Position numbers and translations under genes: made by a program. 64,000 nt of DNA from Planosporangium flavigriseum (GTDB lineage: Bacteria; Actinomycetota; Actinomycetes; Mycobacteriales; Micromonosporaceae). The notes under the pieces were generated by a model. That model did no database searches. It was given only the letters and a program-made list of their open reading frames with translations, and was not told the DNA's origin. The number at the start of each line of letters is the position of its first letter. The stretch's first letter is position 1. The DNA lies in the NCBI RefSeq assembly GCF_011947225.1, contig NZ_JAATVW010000002.1, positions 372,001 to 436,000 of the forward strand. Reading direction: 5' to 3'. Below, piece by piece: positions 26,088 to 34,843 of the stretch.

Positions 26088-27196
26088 CGTTGTCGAGCCA
26101 GGCCGGGTCGCGCCCAGCCGCTCGTGGCGAGCCGCCGGCCGAGCGGCAGCGAGTCCCAGGGCGCCCGCATGAGCAGGCGGTAGAGCAGCAGTCCGAGCAG
26201 TAGCCCGGCGACCGAGTCGGTCAGCCAGTGGAAACTGAGGTAGACCGTCGTGAAGAACAGGATGACCGGCGGCACGACCCGGAGCGCCCACCGCCGCTGC
26301 TCCCGGAGGATGCCCGCGAGGAGCAGCGCGATGATCCCGTACCAGACGATCGCGACGACCAGGTGGCCGGACGGGTAGGACTGGCCGGCGGGGTCGCTGA
26401 ACAACCGCTCGGGGTTGGCGACGCCGTTCTGGTTGTTGGGCGGCGCCCGGTGCAGGCCGAGCTTGAGCGCGAGCACGGTGACGCCGGTGAGCAGCTCGGC
26501 GGCGAGCACCGGCAGGAGCGGGCGTACCGACCGTCGCCGCCACCCCAACACGACCGCCAGCCCGAGCGCCAGGACGGCCAGCGGCGTTCCCTGGCCGAGC
26601 AGGTTTCCGCCCCGGGCCAGCCAGTACAGCAGCTCCGGCCGGTGTGCCCGGCACCAGTCGTCGACGCGCACGTCAATCGCCAGGACCGCCTCGTTGGTCA
26701 GCGCCAGCGTGAGAGCGATGAAACCGGCGAGCAGTGCGCCATCCACCCACCAGGACCGCTTCGCGGGTAGCAGCGGCGAGCCGTCGGTCGGTAACCGCAG
26801 CAGCCGGCAGAGCGCCGCGAAGCCGTCGTCGCTGCCGGGCCAGTGCCGCCGCAGGGCCGGCAGGCCCACCCGCCGGGCCACGGAGCGCAGGGTCCAGGCG
26901 ACGACGATCGCGTCATCGGCGTACCCGAGAACCGGCACGAAGTCCGGTATCAGGTCGAACGGCATCGCGAGGTACCCGCCGAGCAGCAGCAGCCGTCCGC
27001 GTACCCCCGACGGCAGAGTGCCGTCGGCGGCGAGCCGGCCGACCAGCCTCAGGAGATCCGGGAGCAGCCGCAGTGCCTCCGGCAGCGCGCCCCCGCGCGG
27101 CTTTCCGACCAGCAGCACGCCCACGAGGGCGAGCCAGGCGACGAGCGCCCCGGCGGCCACGCCTGCCATGATCTCCCACGCCCGCACGCCCGCCAC
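26084..27196 (-). CDS. DUF1232-PAP2 phosphatase fusion membrane protein
   Basis: 370 residues. The N-terminal part has a membrane helix and a DUF1232/YkvA motif, MPFDLIPDFVPVLGYADD (about 77-94). The C-terminal part is a PAP2 lipid phosphatase with all three motifs: KLGLHRAPP (motif 1), SYPSGH (motif 2) and SFHWLTDSVAG (motif 3), with about six membrane segments. PAP2 enzymes dephosphorylate phosphatidate or prenyl pyrophosphates at the outer face. Start is uncertain: GTG 27196, or GTG 27187, which lies 7 nt after TACCGT and would be leaderless. Coupled to the APC permease downstream. Confidence 0.85.
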   Translation of the reverse strand: MAGVRAWEIMAGVAAGALVAWLALVGVLLVGKPRGGALPEALRLLPDLLRLVGRLAADGTLPSGVRGRLLLLGGYLAMPFDLIPDFVPVLGYADDAIVVAWTLRSVARRVGLPALRRHWPGSDDGFAALCRLLRLPTDGSPLLPAKRSWWVDGALLAGFIALTLALTNEAVLAIDVRVDDWCRAHRPELLYWLARGGNLLGQGTPLAVLALGLAVVLGWRRRSVRPLLPVLAAELLTGVTVLALKLGLHRAPPNNQNGVANPERLFSDPAGQSYPSGHLVVAIVWYGIIALLLAGILREQRRWALRVVPPVILFFTTVYLSFHWLTDSVAGLLLGLLLYRLLMRAPWDSLPLGRRLATSGWARPGLARQR

Positions 27197-27261
27197 GGTA
27201 CCTGGCCTCGATGGCTGCTCGAAGCGGCTCCACCCGCCACGCCGAGTCGCCCGCCCTGAGG

Positions 27262-27312
27262 GAACAACGCCGGCGGCCCGGAGCGTGACGCTCCGGGCCG
27301 CCGGCGTTGTTC
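27262..27312 (-). terminator. Terminator of the binding-protein/vWA gene
   Basis: Perfect 25-bp inverted repeat, gaacaacgccggcggcccgg... (27262-27286) with its complement at 27288-27312. It lies 18 bases past the stop of the vWA gene. Confidence 0.88.
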
Positions 27313-27330
27313 GTTCGGCTACGGCGAGGG

Positions 27331-29136
27331 TCAGCGCCCGCTCGACCGCAGCGAGATGCCCTTCAGGAAGATCTCACCGATCTTGGACGGGTCAGGGGCG
27401 AGGAACGTGCCCCCACCGGTCGTACTCGTGATCTGCTTGAGCTCGGCCTCGCTCACCTCGGGGCCGATACCGATCGCGATGATCTGAATGGGCCGGTTCG
27501 GGTCCATGACCTTCTTCAGCTCAGCGGTGAGCTGGTCGAGGTTGAGGCCCTGCGGATCCTCATTCTTACCGTCGGTGAAGAGCACGATCGAGTTGACCCG
27601 GCTGGGGTCCCAACCTTCCTGGACGTTCTTGTACGCGGCCAGCACCGTGTCGTAGAGCCCGGTAGCGCCACCGATCTTGGGCTGAACGGCACCGAGCGCG
27701 CCGAGAATCTGCTGACGCTGGTTGGCGAGTAGTCCGACCGGCACGAGTTCGCGGTAGTCGTTCGCACCTTCGAGCTGGGTCGAGAACGTCCACAGGCCGA
27801 TGGCCCAGGAGTCGTCGAACAGGGCGAGGCCCCGCCTCGCCGCCTCCACCGTGACCTGCTCACGCGTTGCGTTGCCGGCCGTGGGTACCGGCTCCGCCAT
27901 CGAGCCGGACACGTCGATGACCGCGAGCATCCGCCCGGGCAGGGTGACGGCCGACCAGGTGGACAGCACCTTGTCGAGAATCTGCGGATCGGGCGCCTTG
28001 ACCGCCGGCGACGGGGTCACCGGCACGCCCTTGGTGGTGGTGAAGCCGCTGCCGGCGCTGCCGTCGGCGGCCCGGAGGCCCACCCTGGCCAGCCGGTCGC
28101 GGTAGGGGTCACCGGCCAGCGTCACCAGCAGGGCACGCGCCGCGCTGGTCTGGTCGGCGGAGAGCCCGGGCAGCACCGCGAACGGGTAGTCCAGCGGCAT
28201 CGGGGCCGGGTCGATGAACACCGCGGCCAGCGGCACCGGCGGCTGTCCGTTGTTGTAGGCGATGACCGCCTGCTCCGACAACGGCGCGGCGCCGACGCTG
28301 CTCGTCAGCGACGCGGCGTCGGTGGCGCGCGGGAACTTCGCCAGCAGGTCGTCGCGCAGCGTCGACTTGCCGGTCGCCAGCGCCCGCAGCGCCGCGACCT
28401 GGGTCGCCTGGCCGTTCGCACCGCCCGCCGCGTTGGCCGCCGCCGTGAGGGCGAGCAGGCCGCTGGTGCCGGACGCGTCGCGACTGGGGTCGACGATGCC
28501 GGTACGAATCCTGGTGTCGGAGGTCAGCTTCGGCAGCAGATCAGCCCAGGTCAGCTTCTTGTCCGGCCAACCGAGGGTGGCCGCGAGCGGCTGGGGCATC
28601 GCGAGCACGACGGGGCTGCGGGCGATCGACGGAGCATCGGCCGGCACCCAGTCCGGACCGGCGGTGCGCAGCCGCTGCAGCCACGTCCCCGAGTCCGGGA
28701 TCCAGACGTCCGGCACCTTGCTCTTGCCGCTCGCCTGACCCACCCCGGTGAGGACGGTGTCGTGCTGCCCGGCGACCGCCGCCGCGACGTCAGCAGATTC
28801 GGCAGCGGTCACGTCGACCGCCACGCACTTGTCGTTGACCTGAGGCTTGGTCTCAAGCCACTGGGCTGCGGTGCTCTGCACGGCCGGGACGATCTCGCGT
28901 GCCGCCGCGACCGTCAGGCGCACCGTGTTGGAGCACGACGGCGATGCGAAGAGACGGTATCCGCCCCAGCTCACCGTGATGATGGCCAGGACCGCAGCGG
29001 CCGCCGCGACAGCGCGCAAACCGCCGGATGTACGTTGACCGCCGGCACCCGGCATGGCAATGCCGGTGCGGCGCGGATTTCTATGGCGTCCTCCCACGGC
29101 TACCCAATTTCCCTGAGTAAGCGCGGTGCGCACCAC
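27331..29136 (-). CDS. Membrane-anchored solute-binding-like protein with vWA domain
   Basis: 601 residues. An N-terminal membrane anchor (AVAAAAAVLAIITVSWGGY, about 42-60) is followed by a type-2 periplasmic-binding-like domain (about 70-370; DVWIPDSGTWLQRL, WADLLPKL, AVIAYNNGQPP). A C-terminal von Willebrand A domain has a complete MIDAS: DVSGSM from Asp408, then the threonine in GATGLYDT and the aspartate in LFTDGKNEDP. This pairing is a recognised actinomycete surface-protein architecture, probably binding a ligand or partner outside the cell. Role unknown. Start is GTG 29136; GTG 29097 is an alternative with AGGGAAA upstream. Confidence 0.85.
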   Translation of the reverse strand: MVRTALTQGNWVAVGGRHRNPRRTGIAMPGAGGQRTSGGLRAVAAAAAVLAIITVSWGGYRLFASPSCSNTVRLTVAAAREIVPAVQSTAAQWLETKPQVNDKCVAVDVTAAESADVAAAVAGQHDTVLTGVGQASGKSKVPDVWIPDSGTWLQRLRTAGPDWVPADAPSIARSPVVLAMPQPLAATLGWPDKKLTWADLLPKLTSDTRIRTGIVDPSRDASGTSGLLALTAAANAAGGANGQATQVAALRALATGKSTLRDDLLAKFPRATDAASLTSSVGAAPLSEQAVIAYNNGQPPVPLAAVFIDPAPMPLDYPFAVLPGLSADQTSAARALLVTLAGDPYRDRLARVGLRAADGSAGSGFTTTKGVPVTPSPAVKAPDPQILDKVLSTWSAVTLPGRMLAVIDVSGSMAEPVPTAGNATREQVTVEAARRGLALFDDSWAIGLWTFSTQLEGANDYRELVPVGLLANQRQQILGALGAVQPKIGGATGLYDTVLAAYKNVQEGWDPSRVNSIVLFTDGKNEDPQGLNLDQLTAELKKVMDPNRPIQIIAIGIGPEVSEAELKQITSTTGGGTFLAPDPSKIGEIFLKGISLRSSGR

Positions 29137-29408
29137 GTACGTTCAGTCAAAGTTACCGCCGAGAAACAGAGGGGTGGGCGGCCTAGTTTAAGCACAGACC
29201 GGGCCCTATAGACGAATAGCTATCAGTGACTGTATCGATACAATCACTGTGGGCAATCGGAGCCATCGTGACCACATGGTTCACTCGCCCCGGTTGCCAG
29301 GTGAGGCGAAGTACTTCACGCCCCCCGGACTGCTGCGCAACCACCTCAAGCCATGCCCGGGGGCCGTATAAGTGACATACATCACTCACCGGCGAGCCGG
29401 CGGCGCCC
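29137..29408. other. Gap with a 24-bp palindrome and a doubtful short frame
   Basis: agtgactgtatc-gatacaatcact (29225-29248) is a near-perfect palindrome with a perfect 12-bp core tgtatcgataca, in an AT-rich context that suggests an operator. A 68-codon minus-strand frame (29183-29389) reads RAWLEVVAQQSGGREVLRLT, which looks protein-like, but third-position GC is low and I know no family. It may be a remnant. Confidence 0.4.
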
Positions 29409-30155
29409 TTACGCCCAGCCCTCCGTCATCGGTCGCAGCAGCAGCCACCCGCCGACCAGCAGAGCAGCGACCGTACCGACCCAGAAGAACGCAACCCAGA
29501 ACAAGCCCGGCAACCGGGTCAGCCGGGCCAGTTGGTCAGCGTCGGAGTAGGGCGCTTGGCCGCGACGGCGCATCCGTTGCAACTCGACGATCGGACGCAC
29601 ACCGCCGGCCAACAGCAACCACACGGCGAAGTACGCGAAAGCCGCCTGCACCTGTGCCGAGGTGAACCAGGACACTGCGAAGACGATGCCGATCGTCGTG
29701 ACGACCGAGACGACCCCGAACACGTTGCGGATCATCACGAGCATCGCCGCCAGCACGGCCAACGCCGTCCACAGCATCACGGTTATCCGGCCGGACGTGA
29801 GCAGGACGGCCCCCAGCAGTCCCAGCAGTGACGGGGTGAGGTAACCGGCCATGCCGGTGGCGACCATGCCCGGTCCGGTGGGCCGGCCGGCGGACACGGT
29901 CAGTCCTGAGGTGTCGGAGTGCAGCCGGATCGCGGACAACCGCCGGCCGGTGAGCAGCGCGGTGAGCGCGTGGCCGCCCTCGTGGGCGATCGTGACGACG
30001 TGACGGGTGATTCGCCAGCTTCGGTACGGGCCGATGACCGCGATCGCCAACACCGCCGCGCCGAGGACGACGAGGCGCGGCGGCCCCGACTGAACGCCGA
30101 CCAGCCGACTCCAGAAATCTGTCAACGACGAAACGGGCACGCCGTAGCTAACCAC
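29409..30155 (-). CDS. M50B-like membrane metalloprotease
   Basis: 248 residues with about six membrane segments. The zinc motif is HEGGH (residues 58-62), with the glutamate as the general base. This is the HExxH signature of the site-2-protease-like M50B group, which cleaves substrates within or near the membrane. The downstream conserved motif is less clear. Start is GTG 30155; later GTG codons are possible. It ends a cluster with the downstream-facing anti-sigma-like gene 14 bases away, so co-transcription is likely. A link between intramembrane proteolysis and sigma-factor control is a tempting inference only. Confidence 0.75.
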   Translation of the reverse strand: MVSYGVPVSSLTDFWSRLVGVQSGPPRLVVLGAAVLAIAVIGPYRSWRITRHVVTIAHEGGHALTALLTGRRLSAIRLHSDTSGLTVSAGRPTGPGMVATGMAGYLTPSLLGLLGAVLLTSGRITVMLWTALAVLAAMLVMIRNVFGVVSVVTTIGIVFAVSWFTSAQVQAAFAYFAVWLLLAGGVRPIVELQRMRRRGQAPYSDADQLARLTRLPGLFWVAFFWVGTVAALLVGGWLLLRPMTEGWA

Positions 30156-30168
30156 GCCAGGCTGTGAA

Positions 30169-31101
30169 TCAGATCCGCATGTGCAGACGGACCGTCGTGC
30201 TCGTGGCGTCGGTGTGCACCCGTACGAGGTCGCACAGGTAGTTGACCAGCAACAGGCCGCGCCCGTGTTCGCTGTCCAGACCGGGTGGAATCCGGCCCGC
30301 GAGCGGGTCGGTCAGTTGACCGGGATCCGACACCTCACAGAGCAGGCTGCCGCGCTCCGGCCAGACGCGTAGCGTGCCCGGCCCGCCACCGTGGATCACC
30401 GCGTTCGTCGCGACCTCGTTGACCGCAACCGCAAGATCCGCGATCCGGTTCGGCGCGAGACCGGCGCGACCGGCGTGCGCCGCGACGAAACGGCGGACCG
30501 CCGGAAGGTCGTCCGCGTCGAAGACAAGGGTCGCCGGCGGGGTGGCCGGGTCGGCCAGGGGGCGGTTGAACGCCGCGACGACGCTCTCCGGAGCCGCGTA
30601 CGCCGCGCTGTCCCGGCGACCGGCGCAGGTGACGACGACCGGATGGGTACGCTCCGCGTCGGCGAGCGCCGCCTCGGTCAGCCGCCGCCCGTCGTACGGG
30701 CACAGGATCGCCGCGTCGTAGTCGGCGAACGCGAGATTGATCAGAGCTTCGTGCTGAACGCAGGCCGGGTACTCGGCGGCCGAGCGCCCCGCCCAGATCG
30801 GCTCCCCGATCACTCGAACCCGCTTCGGGGCGTACTCACCGACGAACGCGTGCAGTACTCCGGGGATGATCCGACCGGGGTTACGCCCCTCCTCGGTCAT
30901 GTCCACGAACCGGACCCCCGCGGCCGAGCCACCCAGCGCGGACCGGATCGGCTCCAGACTGGCCGGCGGCGCGGCGACCAGGACCGGCTCACCCGCGTCG
31001 AGACCCTCGCGCACGAAGGGGACGGTCCCCGCGATCAACTCGTCCGGCGTCCCGTAGACCAGCACCTCATGCTGGAACGATGCGGTCATCGAACCGCTCA
31101 T
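30169..31101 (-). CDS. MEDS-domain anti-sigma-factor-type sensor (RsbW-like ATPase)
   Basis: 310 residues. An N-terminal MEDS domain (FQHEVLVYGTPDELIAGTVP, then PVLVAAP and PYDGRRLTEAAL) senses an unknown signal, possibly through a bound cofactor. The C-terminal GHKL ATPase/kinase (about 210-310) has the N-box LAVAVNEVATNAVIHG and G-box EHGRGLLLVNYLCD, as in RsbW-type serine kinases that bind anti-sigma antagonists. It probably controls a stress sigma factor through partner switching; no sigma or antagonist gene is adjacent. ATG 31101, or the ATG four codons later. Confidence 0.9.
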   Translation of the reverse strand: MSGSMTASFQHEVLVYGTPDELIAGTVPFVREGLDAGEPVLVAAPPASLEPIRSALGGSAAGVRFVDMTEEGRNPGRIIPGVLHAFVGEYAPKRVRVIGEPIWAGRSAAEYPACVQHEALINLAFADYDAAILCPYDGRRLTEAALADAERTHPVVVTCAGRRDSAAYAAPESVVAAFNRPLADPATPPATLVFDADDLPAVRRFVAAHAGRAGLAPNRIADLAVAVNEVATNAVIHGGGPGTLRVWPERGSLLCEVSDPGQLTDPLAGRIPPGLDSEHGRGLLLVNYLCDLVRVHTDATSTTVRLHMRI

Positions 31102-31326
31102 CCCGCATGCATGTGGCGGACCCGCCCGTCATGGCTCAACACCGCTCAGACCCCCTCGCCGAGGAGGATACGCCGGCATCGAAGCCATCGACTAGGTAAC
31201 TGTCGGGTTGAGGAAGGTTGGCGCGACCCGGGTACGCGCCGACGGCGCCGCACCCACATCCAATAAGGACGGACGCGGGCGCCGCTGCGCTCCTTCCATC
31301 AGTTCCGATGAAATGGAGCCGCAGCC

Positions 31327-31803
31327 TCACACCGTGGTCAGCCAGTCACCAACGGCAAGACCTGCGGGCGCCGCGTCGCTCAGGACGAAATCGTCGTCAC
31401 GCTCCACCACGGCGAGGTCACGGTGGTCGAAGCGGAACAGCACACCGACCCGATCGCCGAGGACGGCGGCGTCGACCAGCTGATGGCCGGCGTAGTGCCA
31501 CAGCAGATCGGTCTGTCGCGGCGACGCGACCCGGAACTCACCGTACTCACCCATGTCGTACGAGGCGTACGGCTCGTCGAACGTGACCAGCAGCCGTTCA
31601 CCGTCGTCATCGCCGCACACGTGGACCGCCGGCAGCCCGTCGAAGTAGAGCCAGAAGTCGATCAGCGCCTCGTCGCCCTCGCCGCGTACGCCGTCGCGCC
31701 AGTGCCGCGCCTCCTCCACGACGAGCAGCGTTCTCCCGAGGAGTTGCACCAGGATTTTGCGCACATCGGCAGCCTCGCACGACAGCGATGGGGACACGGT
31801 CAT
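31327..31803 (-). CDS. Hypothetical protein, 158 aa
   Basis: Start ATG 31803. Acidic soluble protein with no signal peptide or membrane segment. It starts MTVSPSLSCEAADVRKILVQ and ends DAAPAGLAVGDWLTTV. Aromatic, acidic stretches (LIDFWLYFDGLPAVHV, YASYDMGEYGEFRV) suggest a compact beta-rich fold, perhaps SMI1/KNR4-like or an immunity-like protein, but I cannot name a family. Codon use is normal for the window. The ATG lacks a clear ribosome site. Confidence 0.6.
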   Translation of the reverse strand: MTVSPSLSCEAADVRKILVQLLGRTLLVVEEARHWRDGVRGEGDEALIDFWLYFDGLPAVHVCGDDDGERLLVTFDEPYASYDMGEYGEFRVASPRQTDLLWHYAGHQLVDAAVLGDRVGVLFRFDHRDLAVVERDDDFVLSDAAPAGLAVGDWLTTV

Positions 31804-31831
31804 TTCGACCGTGACACGCCCCCGTTCGTGC

Positions 31832-31877
31832 GGAGGGCGCCCCTGTACCGGCATAGACCGTAAGCGGGGCGCCCTCC
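31832..31877 (-). terminator. Terminator after the nitronate monooxygenase gene
   Basis: Perfect 12-bp arms ggagggcgcccc (31832-31843) and ggggcgccctcc (31866-31877) with a 22-nt loop, 18 bases past the stop at 31895. Confidence 0.75.
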
Positions 31878-31894
31878 TCAACAACGGGGGCGGA

Positions 31895-32944
31895 CTACCG
31901 CAACAAGAACCGGCGACTCAGTGCTTCGATCGTCTCCGCCGCCTCGCCCGCGATCCGCTCGACGATCTCCGCGGCCGGCAGGTCGCGTGACAGCGCGTGC
32001 GCCTGGCCCGCCCACAGGTTCAGCACTGACGGATCCCCCGCCGCCCGGGCCGCCGCCCGCAGCGGCGCGGTCAGGTAGTGCACGTGCGGGTACGCGGCCG
32101 GGGCCGCCTCATCAAAAGAGCGCATGAACTCGTTCACCACCCCGCGGGCGCGCCGGCCGGTGAAGCCCCTGGTCAGCCTGGTGTCCGCCGAGCTTGCCAC
32201 CGCAGTGCGGTGCGCATCGGACGTACCAGCCTCCGGGCTGCGCAGGAACGCGGTGCCGAGCGCCCCCGCGGACGCTCCCGCCGCGAGCACCGCGGCCAGC
32301 GCCGGGCCGTCCGCGATGCCGCCGGCGGCGACCATCGGCAACCGCGTGCGCGCCGCGACCAGCCGCAGCAACGGCAGGAGCGCGTACTCGTCGGTGTCGT
32401 CGATGCCGCCGCGGTGGGCGCCCGCCTCCATCCCCTGCACGACCAGCGCGTCGGCGCTCACCTCATCGGCCGCGACCGCCGCGACCGGGTGCGAGACGGT
32501 CACCCAGACCTCGCTCCCCCGGTCGTGCAGCGCGTCGACGACATCGGACGTGGGCACCCCGAAAGCGAAGGACACCACGGGTACGGGGTCGGCCAGCAAC
32601 AGGTCGACCTTCTCCGAGTACCGGTCGTCACCACCGACCGGTACGCCCAGCACCACGCCCCACCGCCGCGCGATCGGGGTCAGGCGCTCGGCGTACGCGA
32701 CGACGGCGGCCTCGTCAGCCGGGGGCGCGACAGGCGCGAACAGGTTCACACCGAACGGCTGGTCGGTCAACCGCCTTACCGAAGCGATGTCGGCTGCCAA
32801 CCGCTCCGGCGACAGGTACGCGCCCGCGAGAAAGCCGAGCCCGCCCGCGTTCGACACCGCTGCGGCGAGGGCCGGCGTTGACGGCCCGCCGGCCATCGGC
32901 GCGGCGACGACGGGCCGGCGCAGGCGAGCGAGAACGGCGCTCAC
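31895..32944 (-). CDS. Nitronate monooxygenase family FMN enzyme
   Basis: 349 residues from GTG 32944. TIM-barrel flavoprotein of the 2-nitropropane-dioxygenase/nitronate monooxygenase group, which oxidises alkyl nitronates with FMN and oxygen. Family motifs: RRPVVAAPMAGGPSTPALAA, SNAGGLGFLAGAYLSPE, PFGVNLF, VQGMEAGAHRGG with the catalytic-region histidine, MVAAGGIADG and the phosphate-binding GALGTAFLRSPEA. The GTG overlaps the stop of the upstream SCO6745-like gene (GTGA), giving a two-gene coupled operon. Natural substrate unknown; detoxification of nitronates is the usual guess. Confidence 0.9.
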   Translation of the reverse strand: MSAVLARLRRPVVAAPMAGGPSTPALAAAVSNAGGLGFLAGAYLSPERLAADIASVRRLTDQPFGVNLFAPVAPPADEAAVVAYAERLTPIARRWGVVLGVPVGGDDRYSEKVDLLLADPVPVVSFAFGVPTSDVVDALHDRGSEVWVTVSHPVAAVAADEVSADALVVQGMEAGAHRGGIDDTDEYALLPLLRLVAARTRLPMVAAGGIADGPALAAVLAAGASAGALGTAFLRSPEAGTSDAHRTAVASSADTRLTRGFTGRRARGVVNEFMRSFDEAAPAAYPHVHYLTAPLRAAARAAGDPSVLNLWAGQAHALSRDLPAAEIVERIAGEAAETIEALSRRFLLR

Positions 32945-33783
32945 GAGGCGCTGTCCGGCTGCGGCAGGCCGATCGGGGTCGTGGTCGGCAGCGCTGTCCG
33001 GCACGCCGCGGCGATCGGGGTCAGCAGCGTCCGCAGCCGCTCGACGTCGACCGCCTCCCAGGGTCCGGCGGCGGCCCGGTCGGTCGCCGCCTCGATCTCC
33101 CGGTGCGCCGCGATCCCCGTTTCGGTCGGCCGCCCCTGCGCGTCCAGCCAGCCAAGGTCGGCCAGGCGCCGCGTAGTGGCGTCCCACTCCTCGTCGGTCC
33201 AGCCCCGGGCCGGCTGGATCGCCTCCCGCGGGATGTCCACCGCCGACCGCCAGACCACGATCTCGCGCCCGGTCAACCCGGCGGCGACGACCGCGGCCAC
33301 ATGCCCGTCGCCGCGGTGCTCGCGCAGCGTCGTTGCGGCCTGCCAGAGCCGGGCGAGCGGTTCGTCGGGTACGGGCAGCGCGGCGTTGGCCGCCCCCAGC
33401 ACCCGTCCACCGGGCTCGACGTGTGCGGCCGCGGTCGCCAGGAGGTCCGCCGCCTCGGCCACCGACCCGGCCGGTTGATCGGCCAGCAGCCGGCCCAGTG
33501 TCTCGGTGGCGCCCTCGAGTCGTGCCCGCAGCGTCTCCTCCGGCGCCGCGCGCTGCCACACGTCGGGCAGCGCGCGGGCCACCATGGCCGGCGCGAAGCT
33601 GAAGAACGACGCGATCACGGGCGCGGCGCCGACCGGGCCGAGCGGCGCGGCCCGGCCGGCGAAGTAGCCCCGCCAGAAGCCTTTCAGCCCGGCCTGCTGA
33701 AACGCCGCCAGCGGCTCCGGGGCGAAGTAGGTGATGGCGTGTACGGGCTCGTACAGGGTCCACATCCGGCGGGCATCGTTCAT
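32941..33783 (-). CDS. SCO6745-family protein
   Basis: 280 residues from ATG 33783. It starts with the family signature RRMWTLYEPVHAITYFAPEP, followed by GFWRGYFAGRAAPLG and FFSFAPAMVARALPDVW. These mark a mostly helical actinobacterial family of unknown function; the C-terminal part (TDEEWDATTRRLADLGWLDA) resembles a winged helix. Coupled to the nitronate monooxygenase. No membrane or signal segment. Confidence 0.85.
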   Translation of the reverse strand: MNDARRMWTLYEPVHAITYFAPEPLAAFQQAGLKGFWRGYFAGRAAPLGPVGAAPVIASFFSFAPAMVARALPDVWQRAAPEETLRARLEGATETLGRLLADQPAGSVAEAADLLATAAAHVEPGGRVLGAANAALPVPDEPLARLWQAATTLREHRGDGHVAAVVAAGLTGREIVVWRSAVDIPREAIQPARGWTDEEWDATTRRLADLGWLDAQGRPTETGIAAHREIEAATDRAAAGPWEAVDVERLRTLLTPIAAACRTALPTTTPIGLPQPDSAS

Positions 33784-33830
33784 GCCCGCAGCATGGCACG
33801 ACCGGCGCCCGGAGCGATCCCCCACGCCAC

Positions 33831-33882
33831 CGTGATCCTGACGGCTTGCCGTGCTGGAACACGGCAAGCCGCCAGGATCACG
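33831..33882 (-). terminator. Long inverted repeat ending the CHRD gene
   Basis: 23-bp arms with one mismatch: cgtgatcctgacggcttgcc... (33831-33853) and complement (33860-33882), 6-nt loop. The CHRD stop codon (33878-33880) is inside the right arm. Confidence 0.85.
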
Positions 33883-34843
33883 AGACGAGAAAGACGTAGT
33901 CCGCCTCGTACGGCACCCGCGCGGTGGGCTTCTTGATCGGGTCACAGGGGCCGGCCGGCGCGACCCCGCCGACGGTGTTCAGCCGCTCGATCTCCGCCAC
34001 CCCCGCGAACAGCCCCTTGGACGCGCCGCTCTGGGTCGCGTCCAGGTCGAGTTCGGGTATGTTGCCGGCCCCGTTGGGCGTACGGGTCAGCACCTTGCCG
34101 GTGATCGCGCTGCGGTCGCGGGCGATCCACTGCGGCGGGCCGGCGACATCCTTGACGAACGAGTGCCGGATGCCGCCCGCCAGCCGGGCGCTGACGTTGT
34201 GCTGGGTGTATGCGTAACCGCCGTTGGCCTGCTTGGTACAGGCGTAGATCTGCTCGCCCTTGATAACCGGGGCGACGCTGTCGAGGACGGCGGAGTGCGG
34301 GCCACCGCGCAGGACAGCGGCGAGGTCGACCGGGTGGGTCACCGTGTGCAACTGGCCGCGGAGCGCACCGCCGGGGAACTCGGCGTTGTGCAGGTTGGTG
34401 TAGAAGGTCCCCGGCTGGGACTTCAACGCCTCCAGCACTGAGGCGTCAGCCACGGTGACCGTGCCGACCACCGCGTTGAGCGTGGCGGGCAGCGGCGCGC
34501 CGAACAGCAGCACTTTCATCGGGCCGTTCGCACCGGCGGCGCCCAGGTGTAGATGTCCGGCGGTCGGTGCGCCGATGCCGGTCCACTTGATGGCGAACGA
34601 GACCTGGTTTCCCTGGATCCGTAGGACCTCGACGGCCCGGCCGTCCTTGTCGCCGGCCGCCGGGGAACCGGCGGCGCCGGGTACTTCGTTGCGACCGTTG
34701 AGGGCGGCGACGAGATACGTCGCGTCGGCCGGCGGCTGTTGTGCTGGAATGCCGTGCGCCGAGGCGGTGCCTGGGACGGCGAGAAAGGCCGCGGCCGCGG
34801 CGGCTACCGAGAGGGCCAGACGCGAACCTACTGTACGAACCAT
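33878..34843 (-). CDS. Secreted CHRD-domain protein
   Basis: 321 residues from ATG 34843 (GGGAG upstream). A signal peptide (RLALSVAAAAAAFLAVPGTASA) is cleaved before residue 31 or so. It is followed by a CHRD domain: ALNGRNEVPGAAGSPAAGDK, VSFAIKWTGIGAPTAGHLHLGAAG and TFYTNLHNAEFPGGALRGQL. The C-terminal half is a DUF3455-like domain (ALDSVAPVIKGEQIYAC..., IRHSFVKDVAGPPQW). CHRD proteins are extracellular and bind metals or matrix in other systems; the role here is unknown. Monocistronic. Confidence 0.9.
   Translation of the reverse strand: MVRTVGSRLALSVAAAAAAFLAVPGTASAHGIPAQQPPADATYLVAALNGRNEVPGAAGSPAAGDKDGRAVEVLRIQGNQVSFAIKWTGIGAPTAGHLHLGAAGANGPMKVLLFGAPLPATLNAVVGTVTVADASVLEALKSQPGTFYTNLHNAEFPGGALRGQLHTVTHPVDLAAVLRGGPHSAVLDSVAPVIKGEQIYACTKQANGGYAYTQHNVSARLAGGIRHSFVKDVAGPPQWIARDRSAITGKVLTRTPNGAGNIPELDLDATQSGASKGLFAGVAEIERLNTVGGVAPAGPCDPIKKPTARVPYEADYVFLVS

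Noticed and set aside
29183..29389. 68-codon minus-strand frame as a gene
   Set aside because: Some protein-like sequence, but low third-position GC, no ribosome site and an operator-like palindrome inside it. Kept only as a remark.
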